Shown here: piece after piece, positions 13,234-25,040 of the stretch
Position numbering within the stretch: position 1 is the first letter of the stretch
Layout: the number at the start of each line of letters is the position of its first letter
From: Datnioides undecimradiatus
Lineage: Eukaryota > Chordata > Actinopteri > Lobotiformes > Datnioididae
DNA: 64,000 nucleotides
Direction of reading: 5' to 3'
Assembly: GCA_008933995.1 (NCBI GenBank)
Contig: WARS01000029.1
Span: 20,677,511-20,741,510, forward strand
The notes under the pieces: generated by a model
Told to the model about the DNA's origin: nothing
The model's input: the letters and a program-made list of their open reading frames with translations, nothing else
The model's database searches: none
Translations under genes and position numbers: made by a program

Positions 13234-14534
13234 CACAGGTACATCTCAAAAAATTAGAATATCATGAAAAAGTTCAATATTTTTAGTTGTCACTCATTTC
13301 AGAAAGTGAAACCCATATGTTATATAGACTCATTACACACAGAGTGAAATATTTCAAGCCTTTATTTCTTGAAATTTTGATGATTATGGCTTACAGATCA
13401 TGAAAACCCAAAATTCAGTGTCTCAGAAAATTAGAATATTGTGAAAAAGTTCAATATTGGAAAGTCATTGTGTCGCACCCTAATCAGCTAATTAACTCAA
13501 AACACCTGCAAAGGTTTCCCGAGCCTTTAAATGGTCTCTCAGTCTGGGTCAGTAGGCTACACAATCATGGGGAAGACTGCTGACTTGACAGATGTCCAGA
13601 AGACAGTCATTGACACCCTGCACAAGGAGGGTAAGCCACAAAAGGTCATTGCTAAAGAGGCTGGTTGTTCACAGGGTGCTGTATCCAAGCATATTCATAG
13701 AAAGTTGAGTGGAAGGAAAAATGTGATGTCATTTGGAAATCAAGGTCCCAGAGTCTGGGGGACGAGTGGAGAGGCACAGAATCCACGTTGCTTGAAGTCC
13801 AGTGTGACGTTTCCACAGTCAGTGGTGATTTGGGCTGCCATGTCATCTGCTGGTGCTGGTCCACTGTGTTTTCTGGAGTCCACAGTCAACGCAGCCATCT
13901 ACCAGGTAATTTTAGAGCACTCCATGCTTCCTTCTGCTGACAAGCTTTATGGAGATGCTGATTTCATTTTCCAGCAGGACTCACACTGCCAAAGGTACCA
14001 AAAGCTGATTCAATGACCATGGTGTTACTGTGCTTGATTGGCCAGCAAACTTGCCCGACCTGAACCCCATAGAGAATCTATGGGGTATTGTCAAGAGGAA
14101 GATGAGAGACACCAGACCCAACAATTCAGATGACCTGAAGGCCGCTATCAAAGCAGCCTGGGCTTCCATTACACCTGAGCAGTGCCACAGGCTGATCGCC
14201 TCCATGCCACGCCGCACTGATGCAGTAATTCATGCAAAAGGAGGCCCAACCAAGTATTGAGTGCATAGGAATGAACATACTTTTCAGAAGCCTGACACTT
14301 CTGTTTAAAATATCCCTTTTTTTTATTGATCTTGTGTAATATTCTAATGTTCTGAGACACTGAATTTTGAGTTTTCATTATCTGTAAGCCATAATCATCA
14401 AAATTTCAAGAAATAAAGGCTTGAAATATTTCACTCTGTGTGTAATGAGTCTATATAACATATGGGTTTCACTTTCTGAAATGAGCGACAAAAAATATTG
14501 AACTTTTTCATGATATGCTAATTTTTTGTACCTG
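13234..14534 (+). mobile_element. Internally deleted Tc1/mariner element with long IR/DR termini
   Basis: Terminal inverted repeats of roughly 200 bp are nearly identical. The left arm (to about 13460) begins caggtacatctcaaaaaatt, and the right arm (from about 14332) is its reverse complement. The left arm contains two direct repeats, 13254-13280 and 13431-13458 (ttagaatat..gaaaaagttc), the IR/DR layout of many fish Tc1 elements. Flanking TA dinucleotides are compatible with the Tc1 target site. Between the arms lies a broken transposase gene. The outer limits are uncertain by a few bases because the right end reads gtacctgtacctg. Confidence 0.92.
13567..14260 (+). pseudogene. Tc1-family transposase remnant (HTH domain fused to the C-terminal catalytic part, frameshifted)
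   Basis: ATG at 13567 begins MGKTADLTDVQKTVIDTLH, with a helix-turn-helix typical of Tc1 DNA-binding domains (IAKEAGCSQGAVSKHIH). After LSGRK, at about 13722, the frame jumps to MSFGNQGPRVW. An internal deletion has therefore removed the second DNA-binding half and the first catalytic Asp (family motif SDES). The second Asp is present (FIFQQD), but the following conserved stretch is shortened and the frame is lost, ending at a stop at 14014-14016. The third catalytic residue is in the next frame (DLNPIENLWG), running to the natural end GGPTKY. It cannot make an active DD34E enzyme. It could still be moved in trans if its ends work. Confidence 0.93.
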
Positions 14535-15084
14535 TACCTGCAATCGCTACCTACACTATGTGAACTGTCCTGTTAGCAGCTGTTCTGGTTGTGTTCGTCA
14601 TCATGAACAAGGTCATTGAATGCAACATCGAGCCTAGAATCCACTGATCTCCTTCTCGACGTTGCCACACTTGTTTACTGTCAACATTATGCGTGCATGC
14701 ACATCTCAAGACATCCATAACCCCAACATAAGCAGTTTGTACATTCGCTCTTACTTAGCGCTCGCGGGTCACTAATTTAGAGTCAATTTGTACTCAGCTC
14801 CACCTCCCATCCTTGACATTTATAAACATCAGAGTGTATGAGGCGTGAAAAGGTCTCCGTTGACTCTCCTCTCTCTCGCTAAAACCAAATTATCCTGGTT
14901 CCTGCTGTGCGTGACCCATTACCGGCCCCAACCTGTAATCTGTCGTGGCTACTCAAGAGTAAAACGTACTCACTTCCCCTCAGTTTGTATTTCACCAACA
15001 TAACTGTCAGACAGATAATATAAATTAATTATCTATTGGTTCAACAAGATTCTCTGTCTTTTCTGCTTTGTGATTGGTTAACAG

Positions 15085-15195
15085 AGGTATGTGACAGCCC
15101 GCTGGTGACCAGCCTGCCTCCGTCATCGTTCAGAAGCTCCTCCCAGCTAACCAGCAGCCATGGACCCGTCTTTGCTAAGGTGAACAGGAGAGAAG
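15085..15195 (+). CDS. cntnap4: cntnap4-like exon 2: start of the F5/8C (discoidin) domain
   Basis: This 111-nt exon opens after acceptor ggttaacag and closes before donor gtgagg. Phase is 1 at both ends, with the last codon G split as g|ga. The translation contains CDSPLVTSLPPSSF, then SSHGPVFAKVNRREG. This is the conserved mature N-terminus of Caspr proteins, where the first Cys pairs with the Cys of the YGC motif in exon 4. An alternative acceptor two bases downstream (AG at 15085-15086) exists. I chose 15085 because the resulting 111-nt length and phase 1 start match the family. The signal-peptide exon that should precede it was not found in the 15 kb upstream. The domain is extracellular and contributes to partner binding. 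No disabling change is seen. Confidence 0.88.
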
Positions 15196-15647
15196 GTGAG
15201 GAATCATTCGTTGTGCTTTGCCGGTGTCCCACCTAAATATATTACCGCTCGCGGTGACGGCACATTTCAAGGCGGATTTGGACCCGGGACGCGGTCGTAA
15301 ATAATGACTGAGCTGATCCAGGCACTGACTGTGGTACATGACCGGGCTGAGTGTGTATGGTGCAGGATTTTGTGTCAGTGTCTCATATTTAAAGCCTCAC
15401 TAGAGAGCTTTACACCTCGGCGAACCCCAGTGCTTTAAGTTTTAAAAGTTTGAGTGACTTTATTACCCAGAATTCATTACTCAGACTTAATCTAACGCAG
15501 CCGTAAAACCCTTTGACACAAACGTCTTATTAGTTAACGAGGTGGGGACGGTGATTCAGTGTTGATGAATCCAGAGCTCGCTCGCTGTGGTTTAAGAGAT
15601 TATTTTCCATTTGGCGTTACACTTTGTGGGAAGAATTCATTTTACTG

Positions 15648-15667
15648 ACCACACACACACACACACA
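15648..15667. repeat. (CA)n microsatellite
   Basis: Short CA repeat, visible directly. Confidence 0.9.
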
Positions 15668-17178
15668 AAACACCTAGCAGACATTTAATTGGGTAAACAT
15701 GACACATTTAAGCATTTTGATTTCCAGGGATAGGGCGCGCACACCTCCCCGCCACAGCCATAATTTTAAATTTTAATTTATATTGTGCAGTTTTCCTCAA
15801 GCTGTTTCCAGAAATCCGCTCTGTGGTTTAAAACCAGCTGCACAAAAACAGTGTTTTAATAATTTTGTATGTAATTGGACTTGCAACAGCAAGCCTGATG
15901 TCTTAGGCCAATTCCTGCCCCTGGCTATAACTAATATAACTTACTTTGTAAATTTGGTGTTAATATTCTGTGTTTGGTTTCTTGATTGGGCCTTGCTGGG
16001 TTGTAGTTTGTAAAAAGTTTTTGGCCAAAGATTGTTTGAGGAACCGAGGAACTTTACCTGTGTTTAAACAGAAAGAAGCAGGGACTAAATTTGTTTCATT
16101 TGCATTGTTTCATTCGTTAAAATGTCCCCTTTTTGTGTGGTAGTATGTTCAGTTGATCGTGGTCACACAGCAGGTTTATATATGCTCTGGTATATACTGG
16201 TATTGGGAAACCGGGAAATGTGATGTTAACACCTCATCCTGGCTGAATCAGTGAGAGACTGCAGACAGAGAGTCAGAAACCTGGATACTGTCATCATCAT
16301 GTAAACGGGGACATGAACAAACAGGTTTTTCAAGTTCCATATAAACATGATATCCCAATTATGATCAAAACAATGCACTCGTATGCATGTAAACACTCTC
16401 ACTGAGACTTTTAGTAACGTGAACAAGGATAAAATGCAAGAGACAAAGTGCCAGCAAGTGAACGAGACAGATTTATTGTATGTATTTGCTTATTTCATTA
16501 ATCAGTGATCAGTAAATCGTACTCAGCTGAATCACACATCTGCAAATGCTATGAGGGCATCAGGGCGACTATGTTGCTGGTGTGAAAGTACGTCATTTAT
16601 CTGAATTTGACGAGTCTCCACAGTGCTTCAGAACGCAAATGGGATTGTACTCTGTAGTTTCCTCCCTGGACTCATAGGTTGAAAAGCGCTAAACGTAAGA
16701 GACTCCACGGTTCCACACCCCTCTCTAGCCTTTTCTGTTACAGCCGTGACCTTTTCCACTTTTTCCACAGCTGCGTTTCGAAGCATAAACAGCGCGAGGT
16801 GCAGGGCGCCGGCTACCCATAAAAAGTTTTACCTCGTGGAGCTTTAAACTTTATGCGCTCGGTCAGTTTTGTTGACGTCTACTGTCAGGAAGCACCTTCA
16901 GGCCAGTGAAATGTTGGGAACAGCCTGAGAAAAAGCAATGTCCCTCGACTGAATCTCCCTCTTTCTTTCTTTTTTTACTGAGGTGTGTTCTGTTGTGTTC
17001 TGTTCTGTGGGCTGCGGTGGTGCATTTTCCCCCCTCGGTGCAGGAGAGAGTCTTTGCCTCTCTACAGGACGCAGAGCTCACAACATCAAAGGCAAACCTC
17101 AGCTGGATTCACACAGCCTGAGAGATACCTCTGCGGTGGCTGGAGACAGAGAGAGAGAAACAGAGGTAAAGTCAAAAA

Positions 17179-17201
17179 TAGATAGATAGATAGATAGATA
17201 G
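17179..17201. repeat. (GATA)n microsatellite
   Basis: Five to six GATA units. Confidence 0.93.
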
Positions 17202-18249
17202 AAGGGAAATAGTGTTGATTTATAGAAAAGATAGGACTGCTGTTACTGCCGGCCATCTGTATTGAAATGCATTGGAATTATATTAGACTAGTACATCAAA
17301 AACTCTCCACAGGGCCACCTCCTCTCAAAAGGGGTATAAATCCGAGTCGTGATTCACCCGCCACAATAAAAATTCAAGAGGGGGCTCTCGACTGGCTGCT
17401 GATGTGCGGTTTTGTGAAGGGCTATCATGGCTTGTTCTGGAGCGTTTGGGATGCAACGGTTTGCAGATTTCTTCATTTGCAGAGCTCGGTGACTGACTGC
17501 GGTGCCGCGGCGGAGAGTCGTCAGGGAGGCTGGGATTTCTTTCTCTTTTACTCCTATGCTGCAAGAATGATCGGGCCAACTTGGAGACAAAGTCAAGACA
17601 AACTGTACAGTTCCCCCCCCCCTGTAAACACATCCCAACACACTGCAGGAAATTAATATGCATTAGAAACTGTTGTCCTCATCCGCTTGGCTCCGTAGAG
17701 ACTAGTGACACATAAATCCAATCACACAGCTGGACCAGTTCAAGCAGCAGTTCCCACAGTGGGGCTCCATTAGGATGAAGCAAGGGCACCGTAAGATCTA
17801 TCATTTCATTGTTCATTTATTGTGCATTTCACATTTAGAAATGATGACAATTACTTTACAATTAATTTACTTTGCAGTACGTTTTTCAGCACAGAAGAAA
17901 AAGGTGGTTTCAAAATCACGGCGTCCGGGCGAGCCACTGCTAATGACACGACAGCTGATGACTGCCGGTTGTCATATTAATACAAAAAGGCTTTCTTTCA
18001 GCTCGAGAGAGTTTTTCAGTTCAGCAGTGAGGAAACTAGTGAGCATCAGAGCGAACGATGGAAATATTTGAGTCTGCAAACGACTAATGACTAACGACTA
18101 ATCTGAGCCAACAAACTCAGACTGAATGCTAACTTGGCTATATGACACAGATATTGATCACTGCACAATAGTGCACTCAATGGTATGTTGCACATTCCCA
18201 ACACCATATATTAAAGAAAGACATTTAGCAAATGTAACTGTATTTCACA

Positions 18250-18287
18250 ATAGAATAGAATAGAATAGAATAGAATATTGTAAGAAA
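18250..18287. repeat. (TAGAA)n pentanucleotide repeat
   Basis: Seven TAGAA units in tandem. Confidence 0.95.
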
Positions 18288-21068
18288 TGACAGGCATCAG
18301 CGTTTAATGTAAATGTTCTTTACACTGGCACTGTGGCCCTCAGGCAACCTCTGGCCTACAGTATATGGCACATACACCGTGTCTTTGTGCAGTGCATGAA
18401 TTCAGTCAGGGCTGGCTCAGGATACATCTCAAACTTTTTCCCCGGAACCAGAAAATACCTGCGAAATGTGTCAGATGTGTGTGTTGTCTGGAGGAACCAC
18501 AGAAATAGCATCCTTTTGTTTCACGTCTGGAGAATTTCTGAGGATTCTGCATCAGTGGCTCTTGTTCGCGTGATATTCACCAGGAGAAGTCGTAGCTGAC
18601 TCCTCTCTCGCTGGTGAACGGTGGCAGGGAAGAGAAAGAACTGGAGAACATAGCTTGTCCATCACAAAGTTGTTATAAGAAACTCCAAACAATCTCTATC
18701 AGAGGCCAAGTGGCCAGCTGGGATGTAGAGGTTACAAAACTCCCACATGCCTCCTTGGCCTTTGCTGCTGCCAGTTAGTCCCATCTTGGCCTGTCAGCCC
18801 ATATGGGGACTGGCACTGCTTGGGCCGTGTTGGGTTAATCCCACCACAGTGCTGCCTCCACTTCCAGGGTGATCCCTGCTTATTGCAGGATGCTGAACTG
18901 GAGGCCAACAGCAACAGGAGGATGCAATGGCCCTGCACCAGCGTTTAGTCTTATTATTCCCAGGTGGATAACAATGTGCAAAGTGGACAATTAGCACGTC
19001 ATCAAGTTGGAGAGGGGCCAGAAATGACGGCCCTGACACAGAGCTCTGCAGTGGTGCTCCAACAGACGGCTCTGGTTTATAGGCCAAGGAAGCCTGGGCT
19101 TGAGGCTGGCAGTCTCAGCAGCCGTTGATGCATTGCCCGCGAGGAGAAATACAGGCCCAAGTTGAGCAACTTACTTGTGACAGTGGAAGCTCGCATTCAA
19201 TCAAAAGCAGCTTCTAGTAGGATAACAAGGCTGCTTATATTGACCCATGTGAGTTTAGTCTGCAATCTGAGCCAATATCAACAAACAGACACATTCAAAA
19301 TCTTTATTTATGGACTTCACGGTGCAGAAAATCTGTAGAAAAAGCGTTGCAAATAAGATTTTTCTATTGAATCAGGTAATGGCCAAAGTCAGTTTGCAGA
19401 TGTCTCCTCTACATAGCATCGGTGTACCTGAAAAAGAGTGTCACAGAATGAGGTACAGTGTACTAGTTGTTAGTTTACAGTCACCTGCATGTTTTTGATT
19501 GTGCCATTCCTTAAAATACAAAATAAGGAGGGCAGGCAAACTAAAAATCTCCAGTGACAGCCTTGTTTCCACACAGAACAGGTTAACAGATCAGCAACAA
19601 GTGCTCCTTAAGCAAGCAGCAATCAGTGCTGCTGCAGACAGTTAGTGTTAAGTCATCAGTAGCAACGGGGAGTCTGCAGTGGTTGGTCTGAGACAGCTGC
19701 TGTATTCACTCTCTGAAACAGGAAAATCAAGCTCCAAATGAGGATTGCAATGGAAATATTCATAGTGTTGTGTATTTATAATAATAATAAAGTAAGAGTA
19801 GAGCATTATAGATTCAAGACTAAACTGACAGGACAGAAAAACAAAGAAGAAGAGAAAACATCCGCGAGCAAAGGTCGGGAACATCATCTTGTCTCACCTG
19901 TGTTATGATTCAGCGCCGCATAATATATTTTATTTTCTGTGCCCTCTGTTCAGATCTGAGTGGGCATGCATGCTCAAAAGATGCGCTGTGCTTTGTCCTG
20001 TGGTGGCGCTTCCCATCGCCACGTGTGATAATTGCCACACAGTCTCAAATATGAGAAGCACTGGTCTTGGACTGCCAGGGGGAGGAATGAACAACAGTTT
20101 GTCTACACTTCTTTAAAACTTCCGGTTCGCCCTCTTCCTGTCTGGTCTGCGCAGATTTGCAATTTACAACGCATGCAATTAGTCAAATTAGAGTTTCCTG
20201 GTCAGTGCCATAAAGGCTGTGAGTGAAGTTACGATAGAAACGCTCAATCAAAATGTCATAATTCTCAATGATTAATCACTTATAACTCTGGTTCTAGAAA
20301 GGATGGAGTTTATATCGAGATCTAGACCGCAGCCCTCCTGTTAGTGACCTCGGGGGGAAGGAGAGGGACGGCAGGTTAACAAGGGGGGCACACTTTAGTC
20401 GTTTCCCTAACAAGGGGGATGGCCTCCTCTGCAAGTCGCTGACTGCCCACAGGGCAGATTACGCACATCCTAACTGGCTGCACGCTGTATGCAAATTCCA
20501 GCGTGCAGCGATACGGAGATGACTCACTGAAGGCTGCAGTGGCCAACTCAAAATCACAATCAAGAGCTGGTCTTAATCTGCAGTGTGCAGATTACAATGA
20601 CAGCATATCTGATACACGTGAAGTCCGTGGTTTCAGCAGCAGCTTTAGGTGTCGCATAACCTTTTTTTTTTTCCACCTTTGAGATCTGCAGGTCATACAA
20701 AGAAGATCAGCAAAACATCCTGATTTATGCAGATTTAAGCAACGATTCAACAATGGCTTCAATCTGACATCTAGTAAAGGTGTTAATAAAGTAATCGCCT
20801 GGATGTGAATGCTTGATTCAAAAGCCACAGCTTGTTGGATGTCCACTTTCGTCCTGCTTTGCTGCTCACGTGCCCCCTTTGCCCCGTCCTTCCACCATGA
20901 CCTCACCTCTCCGGTTTCAGCCTTTATTTCTGTGTTTTCAGGCCACGTCCTCCTCCTTCCACTCCCTTGCTGTGCTCTCCTTGTAGAGCGTGGCCCGCCG
21001 TAATTGTAATTTTAACTGAGCCTTATGCGGGCTGCCAGGAAAACATTGGGATAACTTCATTCCATCTT

Positions 21069-21141
21069 ATAGCCAAATGTTAATGACAACATTTAACATT
21101 TATAGGCAAATGTTAATGGCGGTATTTAACATCTAAACGGT
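21069..21141. repeat. Two-copy imperfect tandem repeat with a TGTTAATG core
   Basis: The motif gccaaatgttaatg followed by atttaacat is repeated about 36 bp later as ggcaaatgttaatg followed by atttaacat. It lies in AT-rich intron sequence. Confidence 0.75.
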
Positions 21142-22220
21142 CCCTGTTTTTCAGCGGGCCATACTGATAATTGCACATTAGAACCACTGTAATTATGCTG
21201 AAATAGGCTTGGAACACTTCATCAATCCCCAGTAATCATTTTCTGGAAGTACTAATTTAGATTTGAGTAGGGGATTTACACATTAGCAGGGGGCTGTAGG
21301 TTGAAGTTAACTGTGTGGAGGGAACCGTAGAATGAGGTATTGATCTTGGTGTGATGTTTATGTGCCACCTCTGCCTCTCCAGGTGCCCATTTAATGCTGC
21401 TCTTAAGCACCGTATCTGGTTAAATTCCACAGCTCCTCCACTCAAATCCTCTTAATCTGACGTCGTCACTCTCTCCATAAATCTAATTATAAGGGTAAAT
21501 ATTGCCTGATTCCTTGACAAAATGCAGCTAAATCCTCTCACCTAAGCTTTCTTTCTATATTGCTTTTACATCCCTCACTCAATTTACTGATGATGGCTTG
21601 AGTTGTAAATCCATGACAGCTCCTTAAAAAACACAGTAGCAGAACATTTTTATGCTGTGACTTCTCAACCTATTGACTTTTGGCACTTAACTCCGCGTCC
21701 AGATGTCTACTTTACCTGCACTCAGTCACTTTTATGACGTTTGTGATAATAAACTTTACGTATTTTACATTTAAACCAAAGCTGCAGCTGAAACAACTAA
21801 TGAGATGGAGCAGAAGACAGTAAACAGCTGACAACATTTATTTTATTTAACAAAAGAGAGAATTCAAAAGTTTAAAATCCAAATTAAAGCACAATAAGTG
21901 TAGGTTGTCCTTATACCAGAACAAGACTGCATGGTAAAATTAAGAAATCTTAAAAGGCTAAATGAAATTTAAGATTAATTTAAGTCTAAGACTAAGAGTC
22001 TCTTGCAGTGGTAAGTGAGAGTAACTCCTGTCCTTTCTCTATGAATAATACAAGTTTTGTGAAGCTAAATCATTGCAACATGGTTTTCCTTGCACGCCTT
22101 CACAAAACCCAACCATTACAATGGTTACAATAACCATTTTATTTGGCCATTTGAGGTGGCGGACACAAGTTGTGAGCACAAAGTTTGCATGTAATTAATA
22201 TTTTATTGACACTTACACTT

Positions 22221-22436
22221 TTCTACACACTTATTTTAACAGTTATGAAGAAATATTATTGATTTGGAGTCAAACCTGCATCCGTCTGATAAATCTTAGT
22301 CCGGTTTTTGTGATCTTTTAGCTCCGTTTTTGGTCACTACCAACTTCCGGGTCAGTTTTCTGGATCTTAACCTGCTAAACGCTCCAATGCGCTCACCAAT
22401 TTGCTGCCAACTGTCTGTCATTTGGTTGTATCTGGG
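22221..22436 (+). repeat. Duplicated segment, copy A
   Basis: Shares ttctacacacttattttaac and a long continuation ending catttggttgtat with 24651-24888, in the same orientation. The two copies are about 2.4 kb apart. Confidence 0.9.
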
Positions 22437-24650
22437 ATATTTTAGGTTATCCAGGGAGATGCACTTTGCAGATTTTTTCCAAATGATAAGCAACATCCCA
22501 AAAACTTTAACACACGGCGGATCAAAAGACAAACCGAAGGCAGGATGCAGACAGATTTGCCAATGCACTGATAAAGCTTGACAAAGCCTGTTAATGTAGT
22601 CGGAGCAGATCGCTACAGTGTGTGCAGACTTTCATTGCTGTTAAGTTCACAGAGTATGCTCTTTGAGCCGGTTATCCGCACTGTAACGGGGCGTTTTCCT
22701 GTGTTTGCCGGTTCAATAAGCATGACCATTTAAAGCTGACGTTGTAGGACACTGTTCAAACAAAACCTTGTTGCTTCAGTCCAATGCCGCTCTTTGTCCC
22801 ATATACTCCTCATGAGAAACTCTCTTCATGTCTCGCCAAACTGCAGATTTCATTAATTTGTTCTCCTTTATAAACTCCCTCTTAGTCTGAGTCCCAGTGC
22901 TCAACAATCCTGCCCACCACATTTTGTTGAAATTCCCCAAAGCCAGCCTCTCCAGGGGCCGGTCCTAATTTTACTGTGCTGCGGTTCGTCCCCTAAAACT
23001 GCTTTCACTGCTGCAGCGACTCTTCAAGGTCTTCATCATGGACGTTGCCTCACACGCATGTTCTAGTTAAACCCTGCCCTGTTTTGATTTGTTGCTTCTC
23101 GTCCGTGTGGATGTTAGTATATGTTAATGTGGCTGTTTGTTCGCTCGGATGCTGAGTCACTGGCTGCGCATTATCTGTCAAGCTGTCTGCACCTTAAGCT
23201 CAAAATCCACTGCAACTACGTATATGACTCTCCAACTCCAATCTGCTTAAAATGAGCCCACGCAGATGCATTTACAAATCTTGACCTGGTAATACTGTCT
23301 GTCACTCTGCAGTCTGCGTCTCACCGCCTGTGTTTCAGACTTTGTGAAACACAGTGTCTTCACCTTTTCCTTCGCCGGTTGCGTCGTGGAACAACAGCGC
23401 GTCAGTGCTAACCAAACATTACTTTTATTTGTCGCACACATCTGCTCCTTCTAGTGAAGCCGTCGCCCTGACAAGCATCGCGTCAGCCTCCATTTCCCGG
23501 TCGACACTAACACGGTGGAGATTGGAATTAGAACAGAGCGGATTGAAACAATGTGCCGGGTGTTGTGTTCCTTTACTGTCTTATTAGGGGAGACGAAGGC
23601 TGAAGTTAATTCTCCCCGCGGAGAAGGCTCTGTGTAACGCCAGGTGGGACTCGTCTAGCTGCTTGTGTGCGGCGTTACAGAAGCTGGCCGATAGCTTGAA
23701 GGGCCTCTCTGTGGTGCAGCCTCCATTGCTTACAGAGCAGACTGTGGTTATAGAGAACAGAATTGGATTTGCTTCAGCTATTCATAAATCCATCAAGTTT
23801 GTGTGTGAAGTCCTGCCTGAGGTCCTGCCAAAAATTAGCTGGTTTCAAACTGGTGATTTAGTAAATAGGGTTGCGCCATGTGGAGGTGTGGTTGACAGTC
23901 AGCTGCAGGAGAGAGAGAGAGAGGCGCGGAGCTGCCAGGTGAGTTGATTGACGCAGCCGGTGCTTGCTGCTAATCACCTTCTATGCAGCAGCGCGCTAGA
24001 AGGCCGCTACACGCATCCGCCGGGAAGTGACAGGCTCGACAGCCGTTGTGCCTTTGTTGTGTTGTTTGCTCGGGTTTTATGTTAGCCGAGCAGCGTGGAA
24101 TGAAAAGGGCTTTTGCGAGCGAGTTTTGTGGCTGTGATCTGTGCCGGGGGGAACTCACGGCGAGCCGAGAGACTTGCCGCAATCAATTAAAACATAATAA
24201 ATAAGTTGGTCGACATTTATAGTAACGTGCTGCTGGGAAATTTGTAATAACTTTCATTCAAAAGTGAACTATGAACAAGAAGCCACTTCAAAGAATAAAA
24301 GTTTTATATCTGTATACAATACTTTAAACTGCCAGTCATTTGTATTCAGATATATTCAAATATGACTGCATTAAGGAGTCTGACTGTACTAGAGTTGTAT
24401 TCATGGGAACGCTTATAAGGAATGAAGCTACTCTTACTAACTTTTAGCCATAAGCTAATCCGTATCACTTTGTTTTATTGGCATGAAACAGAAATATGTG
24501 CTTTGGGAAATCATCTCAGTACTTTATAGTATATTTAGCCAGATGTTATATTAGCATAATAAGTTTCATGTTACTCTTCAGCAGCGAACAGTGAGCTGTG
24601 CAACAGCTGCTGTAATTCATTAATGCCTAATTCGCTATGATGTGAACACA

Positions 24651-24888
24651 TTTCTACACACTTATTTTAACAGTTATGAAGAAATATTATTGATTTGGAG
24701 TCAAACCTGCATCCGTCTGATAAATCTTAAAATAATAAATAAGTAATAATAATAAAAAATAATCATAAATCTCTCTTTTGTGATCTTTTAGCTCCGTTTT
24801 TGGTCACTACCAACTTCAGGGTCAGTTTTCTGGATCTTACCTTGCCAAACGCTCCAATGTGATCACCAAGTTGTCATTTGGTTGTATT
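24651..24888 (+). repeat. Duplicated segment, copy B, with an AT-rich insert and flanking direct repeats
   Basis: The copy matches copy A but has about 45 bp of AT-rich sequence inserted after taaatctta, and a short deletion near its end. It is bracketed by a direct repeat containing tgtaattcattaatgcctaa (24599-24650 and 24896-24957) that is absent around copy A. Confidence 0.9.
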
Positions 24889-24999
24889 TTGCTATGCAAC
24901 AGCTGCTGCCAACCTGCTGTAATTCATTAATGCCTAATTCACCATGATGTGAACACTTACAGCATGTTAAAGTTACAGTACAGAAACAGTAGCGAGGCT

Positions 25000-25040
25000 C
25001 AATCCGATCCTATAAAGAGTTTGTTTATAGGATCGGATTG
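25000..25040. repeat. Perfect 17-bp inverted repeat (hairpin)
   Basis: The arm caatccgatcctataaa and its exact reverse complement tttataggatcggattg are separated by the 7-nt loop gagtttg. Confidence 0.95.

Larger units (their letters stand above)
1..15084. other. No coding exon recognised: intron 1 and/or 5' flank of the cntnap4-like gene
   Basis: I looked for a signal-peptide exon (ATG, hydrophobic run, phase 1 donor) on the + strand and found none that convinces. The first ~430 bp contain several CpGs and a GAGA tract (about 322-343) and could be promoter or 5' UTR, but nothing proves it. The stretch also holds microsatellites, the MITE at 1909-2588 and the Tc1 remnant. A short piece near 9752-9790 (gcggtccccaacctttttga) resembles the end of a common dispersed DNA-transposon repeat. 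All other reading frames here are short and lack recognisable domains. Confidence 0.5.

Noticed and set aside
16190..16400. Possible dispersed repeat with catgtaaac motifs near both ends
   Set aside because: Only short motif repeats seen; no clear terminal inverted repeats or target duplication.
17325..17663. Overlapping 95-129-codon frames on both strands
   Set aside because: No family similarity and no exon-like splice sites; likely chance in GC-richer sequence.
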